DNA from: Nigerium sp.
Lineage (GTDB): Bacteria > Actinomycetota > Actinomycetes > Propionibacteriales > Propionibacteriaceae
NCBI GenBank assembly: GCA_016711325.1
Contig: JADJTH010000009.1
Span: 124,001 to 188,000, forward strand
Reading direction: 5' to 3'
DNA length: 64,000 nt
Part shown: positions 19,161-26,950 of the stretch, piece by piece
Numbering within the stretch: the stretch's first letter is position 1
How the letters are laid out: each line of letters begins with the position of its first letter
Position numbers and translations under genes: made by a program
The notes under the pieces: model-generated
The model's input: the letters and a program-made list of their open reading frames with translations, nothing else
Databases searched by the model: none
Told to the model about the DNA's origin: nothing

Positions 19161-19181
19161 CGCGGTCCGTGACGGACCGCG
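19161..19181 (-). promoter_or_regulatory. hairpin in the rne 5' leader
   Basis: CGCGGTCCG and its perfect complement are separated by only 3 nt, 46 nt upstream of the rne start codon. RNase E genes are often autoregulated through structured leaders, so this hairpin is a candidate cis element. A role as a terminator-like attenuator is also possible. Confidence 0.5.
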
Positions 19182-19543
19182 GGCGACGAAGCTTGCGGTG
19201 TGACAGGAACCCGCCGCGGTCGCTGGGAGCGTCGCGGTCTGGCTCCAGTCAGGCGCCGGGGTAGCGTCCAACCTGAGCGCCATTGTGCCACATCGGCTCA
19301 AGGGGGCCCCGTCGCGGCGGGACCCACGACCGGCGAGGCGACCCACGGCGCGATCGCGCCGGGGACGATGAGCCCCATGAGACGACCCGTTTGTGCCCGA
19401 CTGCGTCCGAGACGGGCTCAGGAACCGGCGCCGACGGCAGCGGGTCCGAGGCGGACACCGGCCGCGTCCGACCACCGGGAGGGGACAGCCGTGTCAAATA
19501 GGGGGCGAACGTCGGCGCATCCCACACAAAGCCACGATTCTTT

Positions 19544-19565
19544 GGTTCGATACTCTCACCGAACC
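19544..19565 (+). promoter_or_regulatory. inverted repeat upstream of the PTS gene
   Basis: GGTTCG and CGAACC are separated by 10 nt and end 20 nt before the GTG start. It may be an operator or the site of a BglG-type antiterminator, but the match to a known RAT site is poor and no such regulator is encoded nearby. Confidence 0.3.
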
Positions 19566-19585
19566 TTTGACAGAAGGGGATCACC

Positions 19586-21682
19586 GTGGAACCCACCACA
19601 CAGTCCGCTGCACAAGCCATCATCGATGGCGTCGGCGGATCCGACAACATTACGTCGCTCTCACACTGCGCGACGCGCCTGCGCTTCGAACTCGTCGATG
19701 GCAGCAAGGTGGACGAGGCAGCCCTGGACGCCATCCCGGTCGTCCTCGGCTCCGTCCCGCAATCCGGCGACCGGCACCAGGTCATCGTGGGGGGCGCCGT
19801 CCAGGGCGTCTTCACCGACATCATGAATCTACCCAGCATGCAGAAGGGGGGCGCCGGTTCCGACGCCGACGTCAAGGCCGCCGCACGTGCGAAGGCCCGC
19901 GGCAAGAACGCCTGGCTGGACTCCTTCTTCGAATACCTGGGCAACAGCTTCCGCCCGCTGCTGGGCGTGCTGCTCGGCGCGTCGCTGGTCATCGCCTTCG
20001 CGGCGGTCCTGGACGCGTTCGGCGTCGTCGAGTTCCGCGCCGCCGACAAGCCGGCCGGCTGGATCTTCGTCGACTCCATCTGGCACGCGGTGTTCTTCTT
20101 CCTGCCGCTGATGGTGGCCTACAACGCCTCGAAGGCACTCAACCTCGATCCGTGGGTCGGGTTCAGCGTCATGGCGGCGCTGATGACCCCCGACTTCGTC
20201 AAGCTGTCGAACCCCGAGGTCGTCACCAGCACCGTCTGCACCCCGAGCCCCATCCCGGGCGCGGCCGATGCCTGCACGGCCACCATCTTCGGCATCCCGA
20301 TGCCGCTCAACGACTACAGCGGCGCGGTCTTCGTGCCGTTGATCATGGTCGCCGTCCTCGCGATCGTGTTCAAGGCCGCCCAGAAGATCGTTCCGCAGAA
20401 CCTGCACCTGGTGTTCGTGCCGTTCATCTCGATGGTGATCATGGTTCCGGTGTCCGCGTTCCTGATCGGGCCCCTGGGTATCTGGATCGGCACCAGCCTC
20501 GGTCAAGGCCTGTCGTGGCTGAACACGTCGGCCCCGTTCGTCTTCGCGCTCCTGATCCCGATGGTCTACCCGTTCCTGGTGCCGCTGGGCCTGCACTGGC
20601 CGCTGAACGCGCTGATGCTGGCCAACATCCAGACCCTCGGCTACGACTTCATCCAAGGCCCCATGGGCACCTGGAACTTCGCCTGCTTCGGCGCCACCGC
20701 CGCGGTGCTGGTGATCTCGGCTCGTGAACGCGACATCGAGATGCGGCAGACGTCCACGGGCGCGCTCGTCGCCGGCCTGGCCGGTGGCATCTCCGAACCG
20801 TCGTTGTACGGCATCCACCTGCGCTTCAAGCGGATCTACCCGCGCATGCTGGTGGGCTGCTTCACCGGCGGTCTGATCATCGCCGTGGGCTCCGTGGTGC
20901 TGGGCATCGACGGCGTGCGCGCGAGCACCTTCGCGTTCACCTCCGTGCTGACCATCCCGATCTTCTCCCCGATCCTGCTCTACGTCGTCGCCATCGCCGG
21001 CGCGTTCTTCGCCGCGTTCTTCCTCATCCTGTTCAGCGACTACCGCACCGCCGAAGAGAAGGCGGCCTTCCGCGCCACCCGTGACGCCCAGGAGGGCGCC
21101 CTCGCGACCGCCACCGCGGGTGCCGTGGCCGCCCCGGCCGCCGTGGCCGCCCCGGTCGCCGCAGCCGCTCCGGCTGCCGCTGCCGCCACCGCCGCCGCTC
21201 CCGCACAGCCGATTCACGAGACCGTGGTCTCCCCCTCCGCCGGCGACGCCGTGTCGCTGGACGACAGCGGCGACGCCGTGTTCGCCTCCCGGGCGATGGG
21301 CGAGGGCGTCGCGGTGCTCCCCAGCGAGGGACGCTTCGTCGCCCCGATCTCGGGCAAGGTCGCCACGGTGTTCCCGACCGGGCACGCCTACGGCATCAAG
21401 TCGGCGTCCGGCGTCGAGGTGCTGGTGCACATCGGCATCGACACCGTGAAGCTCGAGGGCAAGCACTTCGAGGCCAAGGTGCGCAAGGGCCAGGACGTCC
21501 AGGCCGGCGATCTCATCGCCGAGGTGGATCTCGACGGGGTCCGCGCGGCGGGCTACCCGACCGCGACGATCGTCACGGTGATGAACACCAAGGCGCTCAA
21601 GCGCAAGGGTGCGACGGTCACCCCGGTGCTCGGCTCCGGCATCACCGCCGGCGCGCCGATCATCCGGGTCGACAGCGAGTGA
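19586..21682 (+). CDS. PTS glucose/beta-glucoside-family transporter, EIIBCA fusion
   Basis: A 698-aa permease with all three PTS modules. EIIB (about 1-85) carries the phospho-accepting Cys28 in LSHCATRLRF. EIIC (about 110-480) has many hydrophobic segments, starting FRPLLGVLLGASLVIAFAA. An Ala/Pro linker leads to EIIA (about 570-698), with the active His near 615 in EVLVHIGIDTVKL and a partner His in FPTGHAYGI. It imports and phosphorylates a sugar at the expense of phosphoenolpyruvate. The domain order matches beta-glucoside, trehalose or sucrose permeases; no glycosidase or regulator lies nearby, so the sugar is unknown. GTG start, with GAAGGGGA 5 nt upstream. Confidence 0.94.
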   Translation: MEPTTQSAAQAIIDGVGGSDNITSLSHCATRLRFELVDGSKVDEAALDAIPVVLGSVPQSGDRHQVIVGGAVQGVFTDIMNLPSMQKGGAGSDADVKAAARAKARGKNAWLDSFFEYLGNSFRPLLGVLLGASLVIAFAAVLDAFGVVEFRAADKPAGWIFVDSIWHAVFFFLPLMVAYNASKALNLDPWVGFSVMAALMTPDFVKLSNPEVVTSTVCTPSPIPGAADACTATIFGIPMPLNDYSGAVFVPLIMVAVLAIVFKAAQKIVPQNLHLVFVPFISMVIMVPVSAFLIGPLGIWIGTSLGQGLSWLNTSAPFVFALLIPMVYPFLVPLGLHWPLNALMLANIQTLGYDFIQGPMGTWNFACFGATAAVLVISARERDIEMRQTSTGALVAGLAGGISEPSLYGIHLRFKRIYPRMLVGCFTGGLIIAVGSVVLGIDGVRASTFAFTSVLTIPIFSPILLYVVAIAGAFFAAFFLILFSDYRTAEEKAAFRATRDAQEGALATATAGAVAAPAAVAAPVAAAAPAAAAATAAAPAQPIHETVVSPSAGDAVSLDDSGDAVFASRAMGEGVAVLPSEGRFVAPISGKVATVFPTGHAYGIKSASGVEVLVHIGIDTVKLEGKHFEAKVRKGQDVQAGDLIAEVDLDGVRAAGYPTATIVTVMNTKALKRKGATVTPVLGSGITAGAPIIRVDSE

Positions 21683-21712
21683 CGCACTGAATCGGGCTCG
21701 TCCCGACCACGC

Positions 21713-21755
21713 CGGGTGCCGGCGTCCGACCGTCAAGGCCGGGCGCCGGCACCCG
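21713..21755 (+). terminator. terminator of the PTS gene
   Basis: CGGGTGCCGGCG and its perfect reverse complement are separated by 19 nt, starting 31 nt after the stop, and are followed by TCTTCG. The loop itself contains the heptamer GGCGTCC. Confidence 0.75.
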
Positions 21756-21787
21756 TCTTCGTGCTCGCGCCGCGTCAACGGACGCCA

Positions 21788-21816
21788 CCTACGTCACCGT
21801 AGGCCGGGTCTAGAGT
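21788..21816 (+). promoter_or_regulatory. promoter with palindromic operator of the acyl-CoA synthetase gene
   Basis: A TAGAGT hexamer ends 7 nt before the ATG, the leaderless layout. Just upstream, in the -35 area, lies CCTACG-TCAC-CGTAGG, a perfect 6-bp inverted repeat with a 4-nt centre. A repressor bound there would block RNA polymerase. The TetR gene of the beta-oxidation locus further on is one possible, untested, candidate. Confidence 0.5.
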
Positions 21817-21823
21817 AGCCATC

Positions 21824-23548
21824 ATGAGTGACACCGGCCGTCCCGCCACCGCCGCTACCCTGGCCGTCCGCTCCGCGCGCGATTTCCTGCTCGATCACCC
21901 GCACGACTACGACTCCGTGATGCGCGGCTTCCGCTGGCCCGAGCTCGACCACTTCAACTTCGCCCTCGACTGGTTCGACGTCGTCGCCGGCGAGCATCCC
22001 GACCGGCCGGCCGTGACGATCGTCGAGCAGTCGGACGGCTCCGCGACCACCTGGAGCTACGGCGAACTCGCCCGACGATCCGACCAGGTGGCGTCGTGGC
22101 TCACCGGTCTCGGCATGCGCCGCGGCGACGCGATGATCGTGATGCTCACCAACACGATCCAGCTGTGGGAGGTGCTGTTCGGCCTGCTCAAGGTCGGCGG
22201 CATCGCCATCCCGACCTCGACCCTGCTCAGCGACGCCGACCTCGCCTGGCGCGTCGAGACTGCGGACGCCCGGTTCGCGATCGCACCGACGAGCATGGCC
22301 GGCCGTTTCCACCTCGTCCGGCCGGGAACGACCCTGATCAACGTGGGCGACGGCTCACTCGACGGTTGGACGCCGTGGGCGGACAGCGTCGAGGCGCCCG
22401 CGGCCTTCGATCCGTCCTCGGCGACACCGGCCGGCGACACGTCGCTGCTCTACTTCACCTCGGGCACCACGGCGCATCCCAAGCTGGTGCGCCACACGCA
22501 GGTCAGCTACCCGGTGGGTCACCTGTCCACCATGTACTGGCTGGGCGTCCGCCCGGGCGACGTGCACCTGAACATCTCCTCGCCCGGCTGGGGCAAGCAC
22601 GCGTGGAGCAACTTCTTCTCGCCGTTCCTCGCCCAGGCCACGGTGTTCATCGTCAACTACGACCGCTTCAACGCCGAGAAGCTGATGCAGATCATGGACG
22701 CCCACGCCGTGTCCACGTTCTGCGCACCGCCCACCGTGTGGCGCATGCTGATCCAGGCCGACCTGTCGCACCTGAGCCGTCCGCCGCGGGAGTTGCTCGG
22801 CGCGGGCGAAGCGCTCAACCCCGAGGTGATCAACAAGGTGCGCGACGCCTGGCACTCGACCATCCGCGACGGGTACGGCCAGACCGAGATGACCTGCTCG
22901 CTCGGCAACACGCCCGGTCAGCCGATCACGCTCGGCGCGATGGGGCGTCCGATGCCCGGCTACGCCGTCGCGCTGCTCGACCCGGCCACCGGCGAACGGC
23001 TCGAGGGCGTCGCCGAGGGCGAGATCTGCCTCGACCTGTCGGTGCACCATCTCGGCCTGATGGGCGACTACTTCCGCGCGCCCGACCTCACCGCCGAAGC
23101 GACCCGTGCCGGTTACTACCACACAGGCGACATCGCCGCGCGCGACGAGCAGGGCTACTTCACCTACGTGGGCCGCGCCGACGACGTGTTCAAGGCGTCC
23201 GACTACAAGATCTCGCCGTTCGAGGTCGAGAACGCGCTCATGCTGCACCCGGCGGTGTCGGAGTGCGCGGTGGTGCCGTCGCCGGACCCGGTGCGCGGCG
23301 CCGCCCCGAAGGCGTTCGTCACCCTCGCGGCCGGTCACGACGCCGACAGGGCGACCGCCGCGTCCGTGTTCGCGCACTGCCGGGAGCACCTCAACGGCTA
23401 CCAGCTGGTGCGCATCCTCGAGTTCACCGACCACCTCCCCAAGACGATCAGCAGCAAGGTCCGACGGGTGGAGTTGCGCCGGGCCGAGGCCGAGCGGGTG
23501 GCGTCCGGCGACGTGAGCGGCCAGTTCTTCTACCGCGACTTCCGCTGA
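21824..23548 (+). CDS. acyl-CoA synthetase (AMP-forming, medium-chain type)
   Basis: The 574-aa protein is an ANL-superfamily adenylating enzyme. The P-loop-like A3 motif is YFTSGTTAHPK near residue 210; GYGQTEM near 350, YHTGDIAARDEQGYFTYVGR and the hinge DDVFKASDYKISPFEVE near 455 follow, with the catalytic lysine near 548 in PKTISSKVRR. It activates a carboxylic acid to acyl-AMP and then acyl-CoA. The layout and SPFEVE signature resemble medium-chain (AcsM/MACS) and related enzymes; chain length cannot be fixed. It has its own promoter and no operon partner, but a beta-oxidation locus occurs 20 kb downstream. Confidence 0.92.
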   Translation: MSDTGRPATAATLAVRSARDFLLDHPHDYDSVMRGFRWPELDHFNFALDWFDVVAGEHPDRPAVTIVEQSDGSATTWSYGELARRSDQVASWLTGLGMRRGDAMIVMLTNTIQLWEVLFGLLKVGGIAIPTSTLLSDADLAWRVETADARFAIAPTSMAGRFHLVRPGTTLINVGDGSLDGWTPWADSVEAPAAFDPSSATPAGDTSLLYFTSGTTAHPKLVRHTQVSYPVGHLSTMYWLGVRPGDVHLNISSPGWGKHAWSNFFSPFLAQATVFIVNYDRFNAEKLMQIMDAHAVSTFCAPPTVWRMLIQADLSHLSRPPRELLGAGEALNPEVINKVRDAWHSTIRDGYGQTEMTCSLGNTPGQPITLGAMGRPMPGYAVALLDPATGERLEGVAEGEICLDLSVHHLGLMGDYFRAPDLTAEATRAGYYHTGDIAARDEQGYFTYVGRADDVFKASDYKISPFEVENALMLHPAVSECAVVPSPDPVRGAAPKAFVTLAAGHDADRATAASVFAHCREHLNGYQLVRILEFTDHLPKTISSKVRRVELRRAEAERVASGDVSGQFFYRDFR

Positions 23549-23577
23549 GGGGGCCGGCTCGCGGCGCGGCCGATCCG

Positions 23578-23910
23578 TCAGAGCCGCGGCGGGACGATCA
23601 GCACGAGCACGATCGTCCCGGCGCCCAGCACACCCAGGCAGATCAGGTCGATCCACCGGGCACGGACGCCGAGCAACCCGACCTTGGCCTCGGGCAGCAG
23701 CGCGCGCAGCACGAAGCCGAGGCAGAAGCCCACGCCGATCAGGAACGACCCGCGCTTCCAATGGCCGATCCCGGCCCAGGCGACCCCCGCGGCGACGGTG
23801 AGCAGGACGACGGCGAGCGGCCACTGCCCCAGTACGAGCTGATGCCACGGCCGCGGCGCCCGTGGTCCGTGGCTGTGATCCCAGGCCGGCGGGCCTGCGC
23901 GGCGGCTCAT
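23578..23910 (-). CDS. DUF3017 domain-containing membrane protein
   Basis: This is a 110-aa protein with three hydrophobic segments (about residues 30-48, 55-72 and 86-106), including FLIGVGFCLGFVLRALLPEA and the motif VGLLGVRARWID characteristic of DUF3017. The family is almost confined to actinobacteria and is usually encoded directly downstream of folD, as here with a 7-bp gap. Function unknown; the linkage to one-carbon metabolism is positional. Confidence 0.9.
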   Translation of the reverse strand: MSRRAGPPAWDHSHGPRAPRPWHQLVLGQWPLAVVLLTVAAGVAWAGIGHWKRGSFLIGVGFCLGFVLRALLPEAKVGLLGVRARWIDLICLGVLGAGTIVLVLIVPPRL

Positions 23911-23917
23911 CGCCCTC

Positions 23918-24772
23918 TCAGCCGGCCGCGCGCTGCTCGGCGCGGTCGACCACGTTCGACAGCAGCATCGCGCGCGTCATCGGACCTACCCCGCCGGGGT
24001 TGGGGGTGACCCACGCGGCCTTGTCCCATACGTCGGGGGCGAGGTCGCCGACCGTCACGCCGCCGACGCGGCTGACGCCCACGTCGACGCACACGGCGCC
24101 AGGCGCGATCATGGCGGCGTCCACCATGCCGGGGACCCCCGCGGCCGCCACCACGATGTCGGCGCGCCGGGTATGCGCGGCCAGGTCGCGCGTGCCGGTG
24201 TGGCAGACGGTGACGGTCGCGTTCTCGCTGCGCCGGGTCAGGATGAGCCCGAGCGGACGCCCGACCGTGATGCCGCGGCCGATGACGCAGACCTCGGCGC
24301 CGCGCAGTTCCACGCCATGGCGGCGCAGCAGCTCGACGATGCCGCGCGGTGTGCACGGCAGGGTGGCGGGCTCACCCAGCACGAGACGCCCGAGGTTGAT
24401 CGGGTGCAACCCGTCGGCGTCCTTGTCGGGATCGATCAGCGACAGGGCCCAGTTCTCGTGGATGTGCCGCGGCAAGGGCAACTGCACGATGTAGCCGGTG
24501 CACGCCGGATCGGCGTTGAGCCCTTCGATCGCCGCGCGCACCTGCTCGGCCGTCGCGTCGGCGGGCAACTCGACCTGAATCGAGGCGATGCCGACCTGTT
24601 CGCAATCGCGGTGCTTCATGCGGACGTAGTTCTGGCTGGCCGGATCCTGGCCGACGAGCACGGTCGCCAGACCGGGACGAGCGCCCGCCTCGGCGAGCAC
24701 CGCCACGCGTGCGGTGAGTTCGGCCTTGATGGCGGCGGCGGTGGCGAGGCCGTCGAGCTTCTGCGCGGTCAT
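23918..24772 (-). CDS. folD: bifunctional methylenetetrahydrofolate dehydrogenase/cyclohydrolase
   Basis: FolD interconverts 5,10-methylene-THF, methenyl-THF and 10-formyl-THF, supplying the formyl groups used by PurN and PurH encoded just upstream. The 284-aa protein has VGQDPASQNYVRMKHRDCEQ with the catalytic Lys, GYIVQLPLPRHI, DADGLHPINLGRL, the NADP loop VIGRGITVGRPLG and the end TPNPGGVGPMTRAML. The ATG at 24772, directly before TAQKLDGLA, is the conserved start; the open frame extending further into purH is not part of it. The gap to purH is 11 bp. Confidence 0.97.
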   Translation of the reverse strand: MTAQKLDGLATAAAIKAELTARVAVLAEAGARPGLATVLVGQDPASQNYVRMKHRDCEQVGIASIQVELPADATAEQVRAAIEGLNADPACTGYIVQLPLPRHIHENWALSLIDPDKDADGLHPINLGRLVLGEPATLPCTPRGIVELLRRHGVELRGAEVCVIGRGITVGRPLGLILTRRSENATVTVCHTGTRDLAAHTRRADIVVAAAGVPGMVDAAMIAPGAVCVDVGVSRVGGVTVGDLAPDVWDKAAWVTPNPGGVGPMTRAMLLSNVVDRAEQRAAG

Positions 24773-24783
24773 CGGCGTTCCCC

Positions 24784-26349
24784 TCAGTGGAAGAAGTGGC
24801 GGGTGCCGGTGAAGTACAGGGCGACGCCGGCGGCGGCGCAGGCGTCGACCGTTTCCTGGTCGCGCACGGATCCGCCCGGCTCGACGATCGCCGTCACGCC
24901 GGCCTCGATGAGGATGCCCGGGCCGTCCGCGAACGGGAAGAACGCATCGGAGGCGGCGACCGACCCGGACGCGCGCTCTCCCGCGCGCTCGACGGCGAGC
25001 CGGCAGGAGTCGACCCGGTTCACCTGCCCCATGCCCACCCCCACGGACGCCCCGCCAAAGGCCAGCAGGATCGCGTTGCTCTTCACCGCGCGACACGCGC
25101 GCCAGGCGAACGCGAGATCGGCCAGCGTCGCCTCGTCGACCGGATCGCCGGCCTTGAGCTGCCACGCGGCCGGATCGTCGCCCGGGGCGTCCAGCCGGTC
25201 AGGGGCCTGCAGCAGCGCACCTCCCGAGATGGGCTGCATCGAGCGCGCGCGATGGACGTACGCCGGCGCCCGCAGCACGCGGATGTTCTTCTTGCGGGTG
25301 AGGATCTCCAGCGCGCCGTCCTCATAGCCGGGCGCGATCAGCACCTCGGTGAACACCTCCGCGACCTGCACGGCCATGGCGACGCTCACCGGGCGGTTCG
25401 TGGCGATGACGCCGCCGAACGCCGACACCGGATCGCAGGCGTGCGCCTTGCGATGGGCGTCGGCGATGTCGGTGCCCACGGCGATGCCGCACGGGTTGGC
25501 GTGCTTGATGATCGCCACGCACGGCGCGGCGAAGTCGTAGGCCGCGCGGTAGGCCGCGTCGCCGTCGGTGTAGTTGTTGTAGCTCATGTCCTTGCCGTGC
25601 AGCTGCTCGGCCTGGGTGATGCCCCCGGGGCCCGCCGGGTAGGAATAGAGCGCGGCCGGCTGGTGGCCGTTTTCGCCGTAGCGCAGCGTGCCCACCTTCT
25701 CCCACGCGCCGCCCATCCAGGCGGGGAAGCCGTCGCCGCCGGAGGAGTCGGTGAGCACCGACCCCATCCACGATGCCACGGCCACGTCGTAGGTCGCGGT
25801 GTGCCGGAATGCCGCGGCGGCGAGCTCCCGGCGCTCCGCCGGCGTGTAGCCGCCTGCGGCCAGCGCCTCGAGCAGCGACGGGTACTGACCGGGGCTGGTG
25901 ACGATGGCGACGCTCGGATGGTTCTTCGCGGCGGCCCGCACCATGGACGGCCCGCCGATGTCGATCTGCTCGACGCACTCGTCGGGTCCGGCGCCCGAGG
26001 CGACGGTCTGCGTGAACGGGTAGAGGTTGCTGACCACGAGGTCGAACGCCTCGACGCCCAGTTCGGCGAGCTGCTCCCGGTGGCTGGCCAGGCGCCGGTC
26101 GGCGAGGATCCCCGCGTGCACGCGCGGGTGCAGCGTCTTGACGCGCCCGTCGAGGCACTCGGGGAAGCCGGTCAGCTCGGCCACCTCGGTGACCGGCACG
26201 CCGGCGTCCGTCAGCAGCGCGTAGGAGCCGCCGGTGGAGACGATCTCGACGCCCGCCGCGGCGAGCGCGCGGCCCAGGTCGAGCAGGCCGGTCTTGTCGT
26301 ACACCGACACCAGGGCGCGCCGGATCGGCGTGCGGTCAGTCTCGTTCAT
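24784..26349 (-). CDS. purH: bifunctional AICAR transformylase/IMP cyclohydrolase
   Basis: A 521-aa protein. The N-terminal IMP cyclohydrolase domain (about 1-200) has RALVSVYDKTGLLDLGRAL, STGGSYALL and GRVKTLHPRVHAGIL. The C-terminal transformylase includes LRYGENGHQPAALY, the Lys-His pair in IIKHANPCGIAVG, and TGTRHFFH at the extreme end. It performs the last two steps of purine synthesis, using 10-formyl-THF. It lies 6 bp after purN and 11 bp before folD, so the operon combines cofactor supply and use. Confidence 0.97.
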   Translation of the reverse strand: MNETDRTPIRRALVSVYDKTGLLDLGRALAAAGVEIVSTGGSYALLTDAGVPVTEVAELTGFPECLDGRVKTLHPRVHAGILADRRLASHREQLAELGVEAFDLVVSNLYPFTQTVASGAGPDECVEQIDIGGPSMVRAAAKNHPSVAIVTSPGQYPSLLEALAAGGYTPAERRELAAAAFRHTATYDVAVASWMGSVLTDSSGGDGFPAWMGGAWEKVGTLRYGENGHQPAALYSYPAGPGGITQAEQLHGKDMSYNNYTDGDAAYRAAYDFAAPCVAIIKHANPCGIAVGTDIADAHRKAHACDPVSAFGGVIATNRPVSVAMAVQVAEVFTEVLIAPGYEDGALEILTRKKNIRVLRAPAYVHRARSMQPISGGALLQAPDRLDAPGDDPAAWQLKAGDPVDEATLADLAFAWRACRAVKSNAILLAFGGASVGVGMGQVNRVDSCRLAVERAGERASGSVAASDAFFPFADGPGILIEAGVTAIVEPGGSVRDQETVDACAAAGVALYFTGTRHFFH

Positions 26350-26355
26350 CCATCC

Positions 26356-26946
26356 TCATTTCTTGCGGGCCTTGGTGTTGACGACGTCGAGCAGCAGGGC
26401 GCGTTCGGCGACCTTGATGCGTTCGTGCAGGGTTTCCTCGGTGTCGCCCGGCTCGACGCGCACGGCGACCTGGTCGATGATCCGCCCGGTGTCGACACCG
26501 GCGTCGACCTCGAACACGGTGCACCCCGTCACCGTCACACCGTGCGCGAGCGCGTCCCGGACGCCGTGAGCGCCGGGAAAGCTGGGCAGCAGCGCAGGGT
26601 GGGTGTTGATCATTCGGCCGCTGAAGCGGCCCAGGAACGCGTCGCCGACCAGCTTCATGAAGCCGGCACTGACGATGAGGTCGGGCGCGTAGGCGGCGCA
26701 GGCGTCCGCGAGCGCCGCGTCCCAGCTCGCGCGATCGATCCGGCCGTCTGGACGGCGGTGGTCGCCCAGACGGGTCACGAAGGTCGGCACGCCCGCGTGC
26801 TCAGCGCGGCTCAGCCCCTCGATTCCGTCCCGGTCGGCGCCGACGGCGACGATCGTGCCGCCCAGGCTGCCCGCGGCCTGGGCGTCCAGCAGCGCCTGGA
26901 GCAGGGTGCCCGATCCGGACACCAGGACCAGGAGCCGGTAAGTCAT
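26356..26946 (-). CDS. purN: phosphoribosylglycinamide formyltransferase
   Basis: PurN transfers a formyl group from 10-formyl-THF to glycinamide ribonucleotide in the third step of purine synthesis. The 196-aa protein has LVLVSGSGTLLQALLDA at the N-terminus, SAGFMKLVGDAFL, and the catalytic segment MINTHPALLPSFPGAHG with the Asn-His pair, then GCTVFEVDAGVDTGRIIDQ with the Asp. The N-terminal nucleotide motif reads SGSGTLLQ, where the family more often has SGxGSNLQ. It starts 4 nt after the perM stop. Confidence 0.95.
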   Translation of the reverse strand: MTYRLLVLVSGSGTLLQALLDAQAAGSLGGTIVAVGADRDGIEGLSRAEHAGVPTFVTRLGDHRRPDGRIDRASWDAALADACAAYAPDLIVSAGFMKLVGDAFLGRFSGRMINTHPALLPSFPGAHGVRDALAHGVTVTGCTVFEVDAGVDTGRIIDQVAVRVEPGDTEETLHERIKVAERALLLDVVNTKARKK

Positions 26947-26950
26947 GCCC

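Larger units (their letters stand above)
19116..19585. other. 470-bp divergent intergenic region between rne and the PTS gene
   Basis: No convincing gene is seen on either strand. It must contain the rne promoter and leader on the left and the PTS promoter on the right. Visible structure: a 9-bp hairpin in the rne leader, and a small GGTTCG/CGAACC inverted repeat before the PTS start. The middle (about 19280-19500) shows no clear motif. Confidence 0.6.

Noticed and set aside
14835..19172. A plus-strand reading frame of more than 1,400 codons lying opposite rne and DUF445
   Set aside because: It is rich in Arg, Gly and His with no domain, runs antisense to RNase E and in another frame of DUF445, and arises because the high GC content removes stop codons.
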